Shown here piece by piece: positions 28,522 to 37,663 of a stretch of DNA of 64,000 nucleotides (position 1 is the first letter of the stretch; each line of letters starts with the position of its first letter). The notes below the pieces were generated by a model, which saw only the letters and a list, made by a program, of their open reading frames with translations, had not been told where the DNA came from and searched no databases. The DNA comes from Zemynaea arenosa. Lineage in GTDB: Bacteria; Pseudomonadota; Gammaproteobacteria; Burkholderiales; Burkholderiaceae_D. The position numbers were made by a program, and so were the translations under genes. The DNA lies in the NCBI RefSeq assembly GCF_004614185.1, contig NZ_SPVF01000142.1, forward strand, positions 1 to 64,000, read 5' to 3'.

Positions 28522-30782
28522 GCACCACGCGGCGTGATTTCCTGAAGGTCGGTGCGGCGGCGGGTGGCGGCCTGCTGGTGAGCTTCTTCATTCCTGGCTG
28601 CTCGCGCAAGGACGAAGGCAATTCGGCGGCGCGGCAGGAGAAACCGCCGGAAGCGGCGGTGGGCGCGGCCACCAGCAACGTCACCGGCACGGACGCCGGG
28701 CTGCACCCGAATGCCTTCATCCGCATCGACCGCGCGGGCATCGTCACCCTGATCATGCCGAAAGTGGAGATGGGGCAGGGGACCTTCACCTCGATTCCGA
28801 TGCTGATCGCGGAGGAACTGGGCTGCGACCTCTCCAAGGTGAAGCTGGAGCAGGCGCCTGCCAACAACGAACTGTACGGCGACCCGCTGCTGGGCGGGCA
28901 GGTGACCGGCGGCTCGACCTCGGTGCGGGGCGCGTGGAAGCCCCTGCGCACGGCCGGTGCGGCGGCGCGCGCGGTGCTGTTCCAGGCAGCGGCCAAGCAG
29001 TGGAATGTGGGGGCCGACTCGCTCACGGTGAACAATGGCGTGATCTCGCATGGGGCGTCCAATAGGTCGCTGCACTACGGGGAGCTGGTGGAGGCGGCGT
29101 CCAAGCTGGATGTGCCGAAGGAAGTGCAGCTCAAGGACCGCACGCAATTCCGCCTGATCGGCAAAAACCACTACCGCATGGACTCGGCCATCAAGACCGA
29201 TGGCACCGCGCAGTTCGGGATCGACGTGCGGCTGCCGAACATGCTGGTGGCCACGGTTGCGACCTCGCCCGTCACCAATGGCAAATTGACAGGTACCCAG
29301 GACGACAAGGCGATGGCGGTGCCGGGCGTGCGCAAGATCCTCAAGATCGAGAATGCGGTGGCGGTGGCCGGGGACCACATGTGGGCGGCCAAGCAGGGCC
29401 TCGCCGCGCTGGCGCCGCAGTGGAACGATGGGGCGAACGGCGGCATGAGCAGCGCGACCATTGCGCGGGACATGGCGGCGGCGTCCAGCAAGGCCGGGGC
29501 GGTGGCGCGCAACGATGGGGACGTGAACAAGGCGCTCACTTCGGGCGGTGGGCGGCGCATCGATGCGGTCTACGAGCTGCCGTTCCTGGCCCACGCGACG
29601 ATGGAGCCGATGAACTGCACCGTGCTGCTCACCAATGACCTGTGCGAGCTGCACGTCGGGACCCAGGTGCCCGCGCTGGCGCAGGGCGCAGCGGCCAAGG
29701 CGACCGGGCTGCCGCTGGAGAAAGTCAAGGTGTACAACCAGTATATCGGCGGCGGCTTCGGGCGGCGGCTGGAAGTGGACAACGTGACTCAGGCGGTGCT
29801 GTTCGCGAAGCAGATGGTCGGCCAGCCGCTCAAGGTGGTGTGGACGCGCGAGGAGGACATCCAGCACGACATGTACCGGCCCTATTACTACGACCGGCTG
29901 TCGGCCAAGGTGGATGACAAGGGCATGCCGGTGGCGTGGTTCCACCGCGTGACCGGGTCGTCGATCATGTCGCGCTTTGCCCCGGCGGCGATGAAGGATG
30001 GCGTCGACCCGGACGGAGTGGAAGGCGCGAAGGATGTGCCGTATGCGATCCCCAATGTGCGCGTGGAATACGTGCGGCACGAGCCGCCGGTGGCCACGGC
30101 GTTCTGGCGCGGGGTGGGGCCGACACACAATATCTTCGTGGTCGAGAGCTTCATCGACGAACTGGCGCACAACGCGAAGATCGATCCAGTGGCCTACCGG
30201 CGCGCACTGCTCACCAAGTCGCCGCGGCTGCTCACGGTGCTCAACACAGCGGCCGAGAAGGCCGGGTGGGGCAAGCCGCTGGCGGCAGTCGCCGGGCGCA
30301 AGATGGGGCGCGGGGTGTCGCTGCAGTTTGCGTTCGGGAGTTATATGGCGCAGGTGGCCGAGGTGTCGGTCGGCGCGGACAACGAGGTACGCGTGCACCG
30401 GGTGGTGTGCGCGGTGGACTGCGGGCAGGCCGTGAATCCGGACGGTGTCGTCGCGCAGATCGAAGGGGGTGTGATCTTTGGCGCCACCGCCGCGCTGTGG
30501 GGCGAAATCACCTTCGATAAGGGGCGGGTGCAGCAGTCCAACTTCAGCGACTACCGCATGATGCGGATGAACGAGGCGCCGGCGGTGGAGGTCTACATCG
30601 TCAACAGCACCGAGGATCCGGGCGGGATCGGCGAACCGGGGACGGCTTGCGTGTTCGCGGCGATTGCGAATGCGGTGTTTGCGGCGACGGGCAAGCGGGT
30701 GCGCCGGCTGCCGATTGCGAAGGCGCTGGCGGCGGCTCCCGCTGCGGCTCCGGCGGCAACGCCCGCGCGCGCCAAGGTCTGA
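28518..30782 (+). CDS. Molybdopterin-binding aldehyde/isoquinoline oxidoreductase large subunit
   Basis: The 754-residue subunit starts with a Tat signal ([16 protein letters not shown]) followed by a lipobox-like PGC, then xanthine-dehydrogenase-family Mo-cofactor domains: [18 protein letters not shown], and the catalytic-Glu region GGIGEPGTA near the C-terminus. It belongs to the IorB type, which lacks a FAD subunit. The pair probably oxidises aldehydes or heterocycles in the periplasm and hands electrons to a cytochrome. No maturation (CoxI/XdhC) or cytochrome gene is adjacent. The pair interrupts the conserved ybeY-ybeX order. Confidence 0.92.
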   Translation: MSTTRRDFLKVGAAAGGGLLVSFFIPGCSRKDEGNSAARQEKPPEAAVGAATSNVTGTDAGLHPNAFIRIDRAGIVTLIMPKVEMGQGTFTSIPMLIAEELGCDLSKVKLEQAPANNELYGDPLLGGQVTGGSTSVRGAWKPLRTAGAAARAVLFQAAAKQWNVGADSLTVNNGVISHGASNRSLHYGELVEAASKLDVPKEVQLKDRTQFRLIGKNHYRMDSAIKTDGTAQFGIDVRLPNMLVATVATSPVTNGKLTGTQDDKAMAVPGVRKILKIENAVAVAGDHMWAAKQGLAALAPQWNDGANGGMSSATIARDMAAASSKAGAVARNDGDVNKALTSGGGRRIDAVYELPFLAHATMEPMNCTVLLTNDLCELHVGTQVPALAQGAAAKATGLPLEKVKVYNQYIGGGFGRRLEVDNVTQAVLFAKQMVGQPLKVVWTREEDIQHDMYRPYYYDRLSAKVDDKGMPVAWFHRVTGSSIMSRFAPAAMKDGVDPDGVEGAKDVPYAIPNVRVEYVRHEPPVATAFWRGVGPTHNIFVVESFIDELAHNAKIDPVAYRRALLTKSPRLLTVLNTAAEKAGWGKPLAAVAGRKMGRGVSLQFAFGSYMAQVAEVSVGADNEVRVHRVVCAVDCGQAVNPDGVVAQIEGGVIFGATAALWGEITFDKGRVQQSNFSDYRMMRMNEAPAVEVYIVNSTEDPGGIGEPGTACVFAAIANAVFAATGKRVRRLPIAKALAAAPAAAPAATPARAKV

Positions 30783-30784
30783 AC

Positions 30785-31651
30785 TCAGCGCGGGCTGACC
30801 AATTCGCTGGCCGGGCGGCTGGCGGTGGCGGGGGTGGCGATGCTGTAGATGGCGTCGAAGTTTTCGAGCGCGTCGTCCAGCACCAGGCAGCGGTCGCAGG
30901 GCGGTTTGCGGCCCGCGGGACGCGGCAGCGATGCGAGCCCGCACTTGCCGCCCGCACGGCACTGCCAGGCCGCGCCGCCATTGGTGCGCACGTCGATCGT
31001 GAAGCTGCCTTCGGTAGCAAAGTAGGCCGGCAGCGCGGGCGCGGCGCCGTCCGGCCGCTTCTTCATCGCATGGACGTTGCCGCTCAGGGTGAGCAGTTTG
31101 GCTCCGGGGTACCAGGCCAGCGCGGCCTGCAGGCGCTGGGCCGCCGCTTCGTCCGTGCCGCTCTGGAAGCAGACCGCCTGCTCGAAGGCGCTGCCCTGAT
31201 TCTGGCGCAAGGCGCGCAGGTATTCCAGCAGCTGAACCATGGCGATGCTGGCACGGCCGTCATTGACCGTGGCCGGCCGCTGCCAGAACGCGGAGGCCAG
31301 CATGGCACGCCGCGCGGCAGCCACTTCGTCATCCGACGACTCGAGGAAGCGGTTGACCAGCTCCTCTTCCGACGGCGGCAGCTCCAGTCCGACGATGAAC
31401 TGCTCGCCGTTGTCCGCGTACTCCTGCACGATGTTGGCAAACACCGCCACCGCCTGCTCGGTGCCATGCACTTCGCCGACAAACAGCGCGCGCGGCGTAT
31501 AGCCAATGGTGGGGAGGATGCGCTCAGCCAGGCGGTGCTCGGCGGTGGGGGCGGGCGTCGCGGCGGTGCCGGCAGAGGCCGCGCTCGCGGCGAGCAGTGT
31601 GCCAACGACGAACGCGACATGCTGCCACGGCGTGCGGAGGAAGGGAGTCAT
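30785..31651 (-). CDS. ChaN-like putative haem-binding/hydrolase-fold secreted protein
   Basis: The 288-residue protein has an N-terminal signal peptide (cleavage near ASA) and a ChaN/EreA-like core: ALFVGEVHGT, VGLELP and LSGNVHAMK. ChaN proteins bind haem and are often tied to iron uptake, but no TonB receptor lies nearby. The last 80 residues are unusual: four Cys (CRAGGKC and CDRC) around a Pro-rich stretch. Haem binding is therefore only a possibility. It ends two bases from the convergent oxidoreductase gene. Confidence 0.7.
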   Translation of the reverse strand: MTPFLRTPWQHVAFVVGTLLAASAASAGTAATPAPTAEHRLAERILPTIGYTPRALFVGEVHGTEQAVAVFANIVQEYADNGEQFIVGLELPPSEEELVNRFLESSDDEVAAARRAMLASAFWQRPATVNDGRASIAMVQLLEYLRALRQNQGSAFEQAVCFQSGTDEAAAQRLQAALAWYPGAKLLTLSGNVHAMKKRPDGAAPALPAYFATEGSFTIDVRTNGGAAWQCRAGGKCGLASLPRPAGRKPPCDRCLVLDDALENFDAIYSIATPATASRPASELVSPR

Positions 31652-31745
31652 GGCGTTCGGAGGGAATGGACCGAACGCCGAGTTTAGCGATGCATCTAGC
31701 CCCTCGATTGAGGCGCATCAAAGCATCGCTGCCGTCACTTGTACG

Positions 31746-32198
31746 CTACAGGTACGGGTCGGGGTAGCCCAGGCCTTCGAGGATGGAGGCTTCGAGGTTT
31801 TCCATCTCCTCGGCATCCGTCTCTTCCATGTGGTCATAGCCCTGCGCGTGCAGCACACCGTGCACGATCAGGTGCGCGACGTGCTCCTCGATCGTCTTCT
31901 TCTGCTCTTCGGCTTCCTTGAGCAGGACGTCGGTGCAGAGAATGATGTCGGCGCGGGTCGGTTCGTTCTCGTCCTCGGTGTAGGCGAAGGTGAGCACGTT
32001 GGTGGCGTAGTCCTTGCCGCGGTAGTCGCGGTTCAGGACCTGGCCTTCGGCGGTGTCGACGAAGCGGATCGCCAGCTCGGCGTCCGCCATGAGGGCGGCC
32101 TGCACCCACTTGCGGATGGTGGGGCGGGGGATGGTCTCCTGCAGCCGCTTGTCGGCGTACTGCACGGAGAGCGTGAGCTTATTTTTTGGTGCGGGCAT
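31746..32198 (-). CDS. ybeY: Endoribonuclease YbeY (rRNA maturation factor)
   Basis: The 150-residue zinc protein has the signature IVHGVLHAQGYDH with three zinc-binding His and an upstream RDYRGKDYATNVLTF segment. It takes part in 16S rRNA 3'-end processing and ribosome quality control. Its start overlaps the 3' end of phoH by 20 bases, which argues for translational coupling in the order miaB-phoH-ybeY. Confidence 0.96.
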   Translation of the reverse strand: MPAPKNKLTLSVQYADKRLQETIPRPTIRKWVQAALMADAELAIRFVDTAEGQVLNRDYRGKDYATNVLTFAYTEDENEPTRADIILCTDVLLKEAEEQKKTIEEHVAHLIVHGVLHAQGYDHMEETDAEEMENLEASILEGLGYPDPYL

Positions 32199-33240
32199 TG
32201 CGGGTGGCCGGTTTGGGGAGAGGGATCAGTTCCTGCGCCGAGGCGTGCGTTTCGTACGCATCGACGATGCGCGCGACCAGCGGGTGGCGCACCACGTCGG
32301 CCGACGAGAACTGCGTGAAGGCGATGCCGCGCACGTCGCGCAGCACCTGCATGGCGTCCACCAGGCCGCTCTTCATGGTCTTGTGCAGGTCGACCTGGGT
32401 GACGTCGCCGGTGACCACGGCCTTGGAGCCGAAGCCGATCCGGGTGAGGAACATCTTCATCTGTTCCACGGTGGTGTTCTGCGCCTCGTCGAGGATCACG
32501 AAGGCGTGGTTCAGGGTGCGCCCGCGCATGTAGGCCAGCGGCGCGATTTCGATGACCTGTTTCTCGAACATCTTCTGGGTGCGGTCGAAGCCCAGCAGGT
32601 CGTACAGCGCGTCGTACAAGGGGCGCAGATACGGGTCCACTTTCTGCGACAGGTCACCGGGCAGGAAGCCGAGGCGCTCGCCCGCTTCGACGGCAGGGCG
32701 GGTGAGGATGATGCGCTTGACGGCGTCGCGCTCCAGCGCATCCACCGCGCAGGCGACGGCGAGGTAGGTCTTGCCGGTGCCGGCCGGGCCGATGCCGAAA
32801 CTGATGTCGTGCTCCAGCACGGCCTTCAGGTATTCGATCTGGTGCGGGGTGCGGCCGCGCAGGTCGGCGCGGCGGGTCTTGAGGGTGGGGCTGACCAGTT
32901 CTTCCGGCTCGCCGTCGTCATCGTCCGCCGCTTCCGCTTCCGGCTCCGGCTTGGGGATGTGCGGCTTGATGCCGGTGCGCTGCTCGACGAGGGCCAGCTG
33001 CACCTCCTCGATCGGCACGATCTTGTTGGCCACCGCGTAGAAGCGTTCCAGGATCTCGACCGCACGCTCGGCGTTGGCACCGCTGACGATGAATTTTTCG
33101 CCGCGGCGGAAGATGGTCACGTCCAGCGCCGCCGAGATCTGGCGCAGGTTCTCGTCCAGCGGCCCGCACAGGTGGGCCAGCCGCGTGTTATCGAGGGGCT
33201 CGGGGATGAAGTACGACGGCTGTTGAGGAGTCTTTTTCAA
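32179..33240 (-). CDS. ybeZ: PhoH-like ATPase (YbeZ)
   Basis: The 353-residue protein has an N-terminal KH-like segment and a PhoH ATPase domain with Walker A GPAGTGKTYLA, Walker B VILDEAQNT and RMIGFGSKAVV-like sensor residues (TRIGFGSKAVVTGD). It partners YbeY in rRNA processing. The middle includes a Glu/Asp-rich insertion (EPEAEAADDDDGEPEE). It lies five bases downstream of miaB. Confidence 0.94.
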   Translation of the reverse strand: MKKTPQQPSYFIPEPLDNTRLAHLCGPLDENLRQISAALDVTIFRRGEKFIVSGANAERAVEILERFYAVANKIVPIEEVQLALVEQRTGIKPHIPKPEPEAEAADDDDGEPEELVSPTLKTRRADLRGRTPHQIEYLKAVLEHDISFGIGPAGTGKTYLAVACAVDALERDAVKRIILTRPAVEAGERLGFLPGDLSQKVDPYLRPLYDALYDLLGFDRTQKMFEKQVIEIAPLAYMRGRTLNHAFVILDEAQNTTVEQMKMFLTRIGFGSKAVVTGDVTQVDLHKTMKSGLVDAMQVLRDVRGIAFTQFSSADVVRHPLVARIVDAYETHASAQELIPLPKPATRNARTKK

Positions 33241-33245
33241 AGGGC

Positions 33246-34607
33246 TTACGACGCTTTCGCAAGTTCGGCTGCGCTGGCGACCAGTTCACCGCGCAGGGAG
33301 TAATGAAGGGTTTCGGTGATACGAGTATCGACCAGCTGGCCCACGAGCGACGCACCGTTCGCGCCGCCGTCGAACACCACCACGCGGTTGTTCTCGGTGC
33401 GGCCCTGCATTTCACCGTCGCCCTTCTTGGACGGGCCGTCGACCAGGATACGCTCGACGCGCCCGACCATGCCCGCGCTGATGCGGCGGGTCTGCTCGTC
33501 CACCACGGCCTGCAGATGCTGCAGGCGGCGCAGCTTGACCTCGTGCGGGGTGTCGTCTGCCAGGTTGGCGGCCGGGGTGCCGGGGCGCTTGCTGAAGATG
33601 AAGCTGTAGCTGTTGTCGAAATTGACGTCCGTGATGAGCTTCATCAGCGCGTCGAAGTCGGCGTCGGTCTCGCCGGGGAAGCCGACGATGAAGTCCGAGG
33701 AGATGGTGATATCCGGCCGCACGGCGCGGATACGGCGGATGATGGACTTGTATTCGAGCGCCGTGTAGCCGCGCTTCATGGCGCCGAGGATCTTGTCCGA
33801 GCCATGCTGCGCGGGCAGGTAGAGGTGGTTCACCAGCTTGGGCACCTTGGCGTAGGTATCGATCAGGCGCTGGGTGAATTCCTTTGGGTGGCTGGTAACG
33901 AAGCGGATCCGTTCGATGCCCGGAATTTCGGCCACGTACTCGATCAGCAGCGCGAAGTCGGCGATGGTGCCGTCTTCCATCGGGCCGCGGAAGGCGTTCA
34001 CGTTCTGGCCCAGCAGGGTCACTTCGCGCACCCCTTGGGCGGCGAGGCCCGCGACTTCGGTCAGCACGTCCTCGAAGCGGCGCGAGACTTCCTCGCCGCG
34101 GGTGTAGGGCACCACGCAGTAGGAGCAGTACTTGCTGCAGCCTTCCATGATGGAGACGTAGGCGGTGGCGCCTTCCACGCGCGCCGGCGGCAGGTGATCG
34201 AACTTTTCGATCTCGGGGAAGCTGATGTCCACCTGGGCGCGGCCGGAGTCGCGGCGCAGCTGGATCATCTGCGGCAGGCGGTGCAGGGTTTGCGGGCCGA
34301 ACACCATGTCCACATACGGCGCGCGCTTGACGATGGCGGCGCCTTCCTGCGAAGCGACGCAGCCGCCCACGCCGATGATCAGGTCGGGCTTGGCGGTCTT
34401 CAGCTCGCGCAGGCGGCCCAGGTCGGAGAACACTTTTTCCTGGGCCTTCTCACGCACGGAGCAGGTGTTCAGCAGGATCACGTCCGCGTCTTCCGGCGTT
34501 TCAGTGCGCACCAGGCCATCGGAGGCGCCGAGGACGTCCGCCATCTTGTCGGAGTCGTACTCGTTCATCTGGCAGCCGAAGGTTTTGATGAAGACTTTTT
34601 TCTGCAT
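33246..34607 (-). CDS. miaB: tRNA-2-methylthio-N6-dimethylallyladenosine synthase
   Basis: The 453-residue radical-SAM methylthiotransferase begins [17 protein letters not shown] (first cluster Cys), continues with LLNTCSVRE and a Cys in VGGCVA, then the radical-SAM [15 protein letters not shown], and ends in a TRAM domain. It modifies A37 of tRNAs reading UNN codons. The ATG at 34607 is preferred; a 16-residue upstream extension is not family-like. It heads the miaB-phoH-ybeY unit. Confidence 0.96.
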   Translation of the reverse strand: MQKKVFIKTFGCQMNEYDSDKMADVLGASDGLVRTETPEDADVILLNTCSVREKAQEKVFSDLGRLRELKTAKPDLIIGVGGCVASQEGAAIVKRAPYVDMVFGPQTLHRLPQMIQLRRDSGRAQVDISFPEIEKFDHLPPARVEGATAYVSIMEGCSKYCSYCVVPYTRGEEVSRRFEDVLTEVAGLAAQGVREVTLLGQNVNAFRGPMEDGTIADFALLIEYVAEIPGIERIRFVTSHPKEFTQRLIDTYAKVPKLVNHLYLPAQHGSDKILGAMKRGYTALEYKSIIRRIRAVRPDITISSDFIVGFPGETDADFDALMKLITDVNFDNSYSFIFSKRPGTPAANLADDTPHEVKLRRLQHLQAVVDEQTRRISAGMVGRVERILVDGPSKKGDGEMQGRTENNRVVVFDGGANGASLVGQLVDTRITETLHYSLRGELVASAAELAKAS

Positions 34608-34735
34608 GGTGAGCCGTGAATGGTGATCAGTGCGCCCGCGCCGGCGGCAGGGCAAGAGCGGAAGTTTACCGTAATTCCAGGGTGCCGGCCAAAATCCCTG
34701 CTTGCCAAACGGGCGCCGATATGATCAAAATGGCA

Positions 34736-34769
34736 TTGCTTTTCGTAAAACTATCTCTACAGTAAAAGC
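34736..34769 (+). promoter_or_regulatory. Possible promoter with flanking dyad for the Gln-rich small protein
   Basis: TTGCTT (34736-34741), a 16-base spacer and TACAGT (34758-34763) resemble a sigma70 promoter. GCTTTT (34738-34743) and AAAAGC (34764-34769) form an inverted repeat around it. Weak, by eye only. Confidence 0.35.
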
Positions 34770-34795
34770 AGATCAATATAACAAGGGGAGCGCAG

Positions 34796-35080
34796 ATGGC
34801 GAATGTGGGACTCGTGAACAGCACCAGCCAGGCGGTGCACCAGCTGCGGCAGGACGCCCAGCGGCAGCAGGACAGCAAGTCCACCGCCGAGGCCAGCCAG
34901 GTGAAACAGCAGCAGGAACAGATGAAGCCACGGCAGGATCCGGAAGCACAGCACATCAAGGAGCAGGCCCAGGCGGCGCAGCAGGAAGCGTACGCGCACC
35001 GCGTGCAGGCCGCGCGCCAGGCGGCCGAACAGCAATCGGTGCAGCAGCGCGTGGGCGGGAAGATCGACGTCAAATCCTAA
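34796..35080 (+). CDS. Gln/Ala-rich small coiled-coil protein of unknown function
   Basis: The 94-residue protein starts at an ATG behind a good AAGGGGAGC ribosome site. It has no membrane segment or signal peptide. It is very rich in Gln and Ala with regular charged residues (QVKQQQEQMKPRQ, HIKEQAQAAQQEAYAHR), so a long alpha-helix or coiled coil is expected. I do not recognise a family. It has its own AT-rich promoter region and a terminator-like hairpin 58 bases downstream, so it looks like an independent gene. Confidence 0.65.
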   Translation: MANVGLVNSTSQAVHQLRQDAQRQQDSKSTAEASQVKQQQEQMKPRQDPEAQHIKEQAQAAQQEAYAHRVQAARQAAEQQSVQQRVGGKIDVKS

Positions 35081-35412
35081 TTGCTCTGGAATCAATATTT
35101 TTATTGTAATTCCTTGTGATTTCGCAAACAAAGTGTCGTTCTTGTGAGAACTCACGAACATTTTTTCATCATAATTTTTCACAGTTGATGAAAACAATGT
35201 CTTGCGTGCGCCGCTAAATGGCCTCATGTGTTGAAATGTGTTTGTGACAAGGTTTCCACGTGATAGCTTGATTTTTAACAAACGGCAGCCTGTCGCGGTC
35301 GAGCGAGCCAGGCAGGCAAGGCATCAATAATTTTTGTTAAGAATGCAAGTAGTGGAAGCAGGTCGCGCTGCGGAGAGGCGCACTATTTCAACTAACGTGA
35401 GTGAGGAAAATC
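35081..35412. other. AT-rich intergenic region with nested inverted repeats
   Basis: This 332-base gap is clearly AT-rich in its first half. It holds the terminator-like hairpin at 35138-35166. Closer to the next gene, an 8-bp inverted repeat TTAACAAA (35275-35282)/TTTGTTAA (35333-35340) encloses a smaller one, GCCTG (35288-35292)/CAGGC (35309-35313 or 35313-35317). The leader of the HTH gene may therefore be structured. No additional gene is visible. Confidence 0.6.
35138..35166 (+). terminator. Probable Rho-independent terminator after the Gln-rich gene
   Basis: GTTC-TT-GTGA (35138-35147) pairs with TCACGAAC (35152-35159) around a short GAAC loop with a two-base bulge, followed by ATTTTTTC. 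It sits 58 bases after the stop codon at 35080. Confidence 0.55.
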
Positions 35413-35832
35413 ATGGCACAGCATCACGCTCTGGCATCTCAAGAAAGTTACAACCCGAATCACCTGCTCGACATCCTGCTGGGCAAAATGCAACTGAAGA
35501 ACGACGCTGCGCTGTCGCGGATGCTGGAAGTGGCCCCGCCGGTCATCTCCAAGATCCGCCACCACCGCCTGCCGGTGGGCGCCTCGCTGCTGATCCGCAT
35601 GCATGAAGTCACCGGCATGAGCATCCGCGACCTGCGCGACCTGATGGGCGACCGCCGCACCAAGTACCGCCTGTCCGACGCCCAGGGCCGCCCGAAGCCC
35701 GAGCAGAAGGCTGCGATGGAAGCTGCCGCCGCCGCGGCTGCACAGCAGGGTCAAGCACAGGGCCAGTCCCAGCAATCGTCCGGGGCCTCGTCCGCTGCCA
35801 GCGAAAACAAAGGCTCGGGCAATGCACAATAA
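35413..35832 (+). CDS. Small helix-turn-helix protein with Ala/Gln-rich tail
   Basis: The 139-residue protein has an N-terminal XRE-like helical domain (residues 15-80): LKNDAALSRMLEVAPPVISKIR reads as helix-turn-helix with a recognition helix at VAPPVISKIRHHR. MSIRDLRDLMG closes the domain. The last 50 residues are low-complexity Ala, Gln, Ser and Gly. It probably binds DNA; targets are unknown. The ATG at 35413 follows GAGTGAGGAAA; an in-frame GTG at 35401 is an alternative. It is monocistronic with a long AT-rich leader and a strong hairpin just after the stop. Confidence 0.75.
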   Translation: MAQHHALASQESYNPNHLLDILLGKMQLKNDAALSRMLEVAPPVISKIRHHRLPVGASLLIRMHEVTGMSIRDLRDLMGDRRTKYRLSDAQGRPKPEQKAAMEAAAAAAAQQGQAQGQSQQSSGASSAASENKGSGNAQ

Positions 35833-35839
35833 TGCGCTG

Positions 35840-35871
35840 GCATGGCAGCAGTCGTGACTGCCGTGCCATGC
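35840..35871 (+). terminator. Hairpin after the HTH gene, without T-tract
   Basis: GCATGGCA-GCAGTC (35840-35853) pairs with GACTGC-CG-TGCCATGC (35856-35871), 14 base pairs with a two-base bulge, eight bases after the stop codon. No run of T follows, so it may be a 3'-end stabiliser or a Rho-assisted terminator. Confidence 0.45.
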
Positions 35872-36008
35872 GTTAATGCGACTTGCCCGGCGTAGGGTCT
35901 ACGTCGGGTGTCCTTCCGGTCCGGAGCATCGCACTCCGGCAACACTTTCCTTGCCTTGCAGCAGGGGTTCCCGTACATTGGTGCTGAAGCAACCGCTATC
36001 GAGCGCGC

Positions 36009-37571
36009 ATGTTCAGCATCCAGAGCCGTCTCAAACTTCTGTTCGTCCTGATTGTCACGGTCGTGCTGACGATCTCGGGCAGTTACGCGCAGTATTCCCT
36101 CGGTAAGGATCTCGAAGAAAGCCACCAGCGGCTGCGGCAGGGCGTGCTCACGCGCTTGCAGATCAGCTTGCCGTCGGCGCTGTGGGACCTGGACAAGTCC
36201 AAGGTCGACAGCATCGTCGAGGCCGAGATGCTGCCGCCGGAGGTGCTGGCGATCCGGGTCTACGATGCCTCGGTCGGCCTGTTCTCGGGCAAGGCGCGCG
36301 AGCCGGACGGACGGATCGGCCCGCTGGGCAGGGACGAGCCGGTGGGCGACAAGGTCGAGGCCGCGCTGGTGTTCTCGGACGCCACCACCTCCTCGGCCAA
36401 GCCGGTCACGGTTGGCAAGGTCACCATCTATTTCACCCGGGAGCAGATCACGGCGGCGCTGCAGCATGAATTGCTGCGTAAGGTCGCCGAGATCCTGCTG
36501 CTGGACACCATCCTCGTACTGGCGCTCTCGGCCAGCTTGCGGGTGATCTTCGAGCCGTTGAAGAGCCTGCGCGACCGCCTGTTCGACCTGGCCACGCGCG
36601 GCTCGGAGGTGGAAGAGCTGCCCGAGCGCCGGCGCGATGAGGTCGGCGACGTGATCCGTGGCTTCAACCAGATCCAGCGGCGCATGAAGTCGACCCTGGA
36701 GCACACGCGCGAGGCGGAAGACCAGGCGCGCCGCTCGGCCGAGGAAACGGCGCGCGCGCTGCAGGAGCTGCGCCAGACCCAGGAGTCGCTGCTGCAGGCC
36801 GAACGGCTGGCCTCGCTCGGCGGGCTGGTGGCGGGCGTGGCGCATGAGATCAACACGCCGGTCGGCATCGCGCTGACCAGCGCTTCGGTGCTGAAGGCCG
36901 CCACGGACGAGGTCCAGGCCGCCGTCCACACGACCGGCCTCAAGAAATCCGAAGTGCTGCGCTACCTGGACACGGCCAGCGAAAGCGCCAGCCTCATCAT
37001 GAACAACGCCTACCGCGCGGCGCATTTGATCCACAGTTTCAAGCAGATCGCAGTGGACCAGACCAGCGAGGCGCGGCGCCCGTTCGGGCTCAAGGAGTAC
37101 GTGGAAGAGATCGTCTCCAGCCTGCAGCCCAAGCTGAAGAAGACGCCGATCCGCCTGTCGATTTCCTGCCCGGCCGACGTGGTGCTGGACAGCTACCCCG
37201 GCGCCTTCGCCCAGGTGATCACCAACCTCACCCTCAACTGCGTCGAGCACGCGTTCGACATCGACACCGCCGGCCACATCCAGATCGATGCGCGGCTGGA
37301 CGGCGACATGGTCGAGCTGCACGTGAAAGACGACGGCAAGGGCATCCCGCCGGACATCCTGGACCGCATCTTCGACCCCTTCTTCACCACCCGCCGCGGG
37401 CAGGGCGGCACCGGCCTGGGCCTGAACATCGTGTACAACCTGGTGGTCAAGCAGTTTGCGGGCACCATCACGGTGGCCAGCACGCCGGGGCAGGGCACCC
37501 ACTTCACCCTGCGCATCCCGCGCGTGACTCCGCAGGCCGAGACCGAGCCGCGCCCGGCCGCGCTGGCCTGA
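36009..37571 (+). CDS. Orphan membrane sensor histidine kinase
   Basis: The 520-residue kinase has TM1 at residues 9-27, a periplasmic sensor region (about 30-155) and TM2 at about 162-180. Then come a HAMP-like linker (FEPLKSLRDRLFDLATRG), a coiled coil (228-268), the phospho-acceptor VAGVAHEINTPVG with His279, and a HATPase domain (DDGKGIPPDILDRIFDPFF, GGTGLGLNIV). No response regulator lies next to it, so its partner is elsewhere. The coiled coil before the H box is of the type seen in DctB/PhcS-like kinases. The signal sensed is unknown. Confidence 0.92.
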   Translation: MFSIQSRLKLLFVLIVTVVLTISGSYAQYSLGKDLEESHQRLRQGVLTRLQISLPSALWDLDKSKVDSIVEAEMLPPEVLAIRVYDASVGLFSGKAREPDGRIGPLGRDEPVGDKVEAALVFSDATTSSAKPVTVGKVTIYFTREQITAALQHELLRKVAEILLLDTILVLALSASLRVIFEPLKSLRDRLFDLATRGSEVEELPERRRDEVGDVIRGFNQIQRRMKSTLEHTREAEDQARRSAEETARALQELRQTQESLLQAERLASLGGLVAGVAHEINTPVGIALTSASVLKAATDEVQAAVHTTGLKKSEVLRYLDTASESASLIMNNAYRAAHLIHSFKQIAVDQTSEARRPFGLKEYVEEIVSSLQPKLKKTPIRLSISCPADVVLDSYPGAFAQVITNLTLNCVEHAFDIDTAGHIQIDARLDGDMVELHVKDDGKGIPPDILDRIFDPFFTTRRGQGGTGLGLNIVYNLVVKQFAGTITVASTPGQGTHFTLRIPRVTPQAETEPRPAALA

Positions 37572-37663
37572 TCCGGTTCAGCGGCCCCGGCCGATCTGTT
37601 GTATTCTCGCCATGCTTCGCGCCGGGTCGCCGGCGCCACCGGAATACATCGGAAAGGATCACC

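Noticed and set aside
28026-30962. 978-residue antisense open frame over the molybdenum oxidoreductase genes
   Set aside because: It is the mirror of two well-supported genes in GC-rich DNA, is His/Arg/Gln-rich without motifs, and has no ribosome site.
35751-37502. 583-residue antisense frame over the sensor kinase
   Set aside because: The sense kinase has all catalytic motifs; the antisense frame has none.
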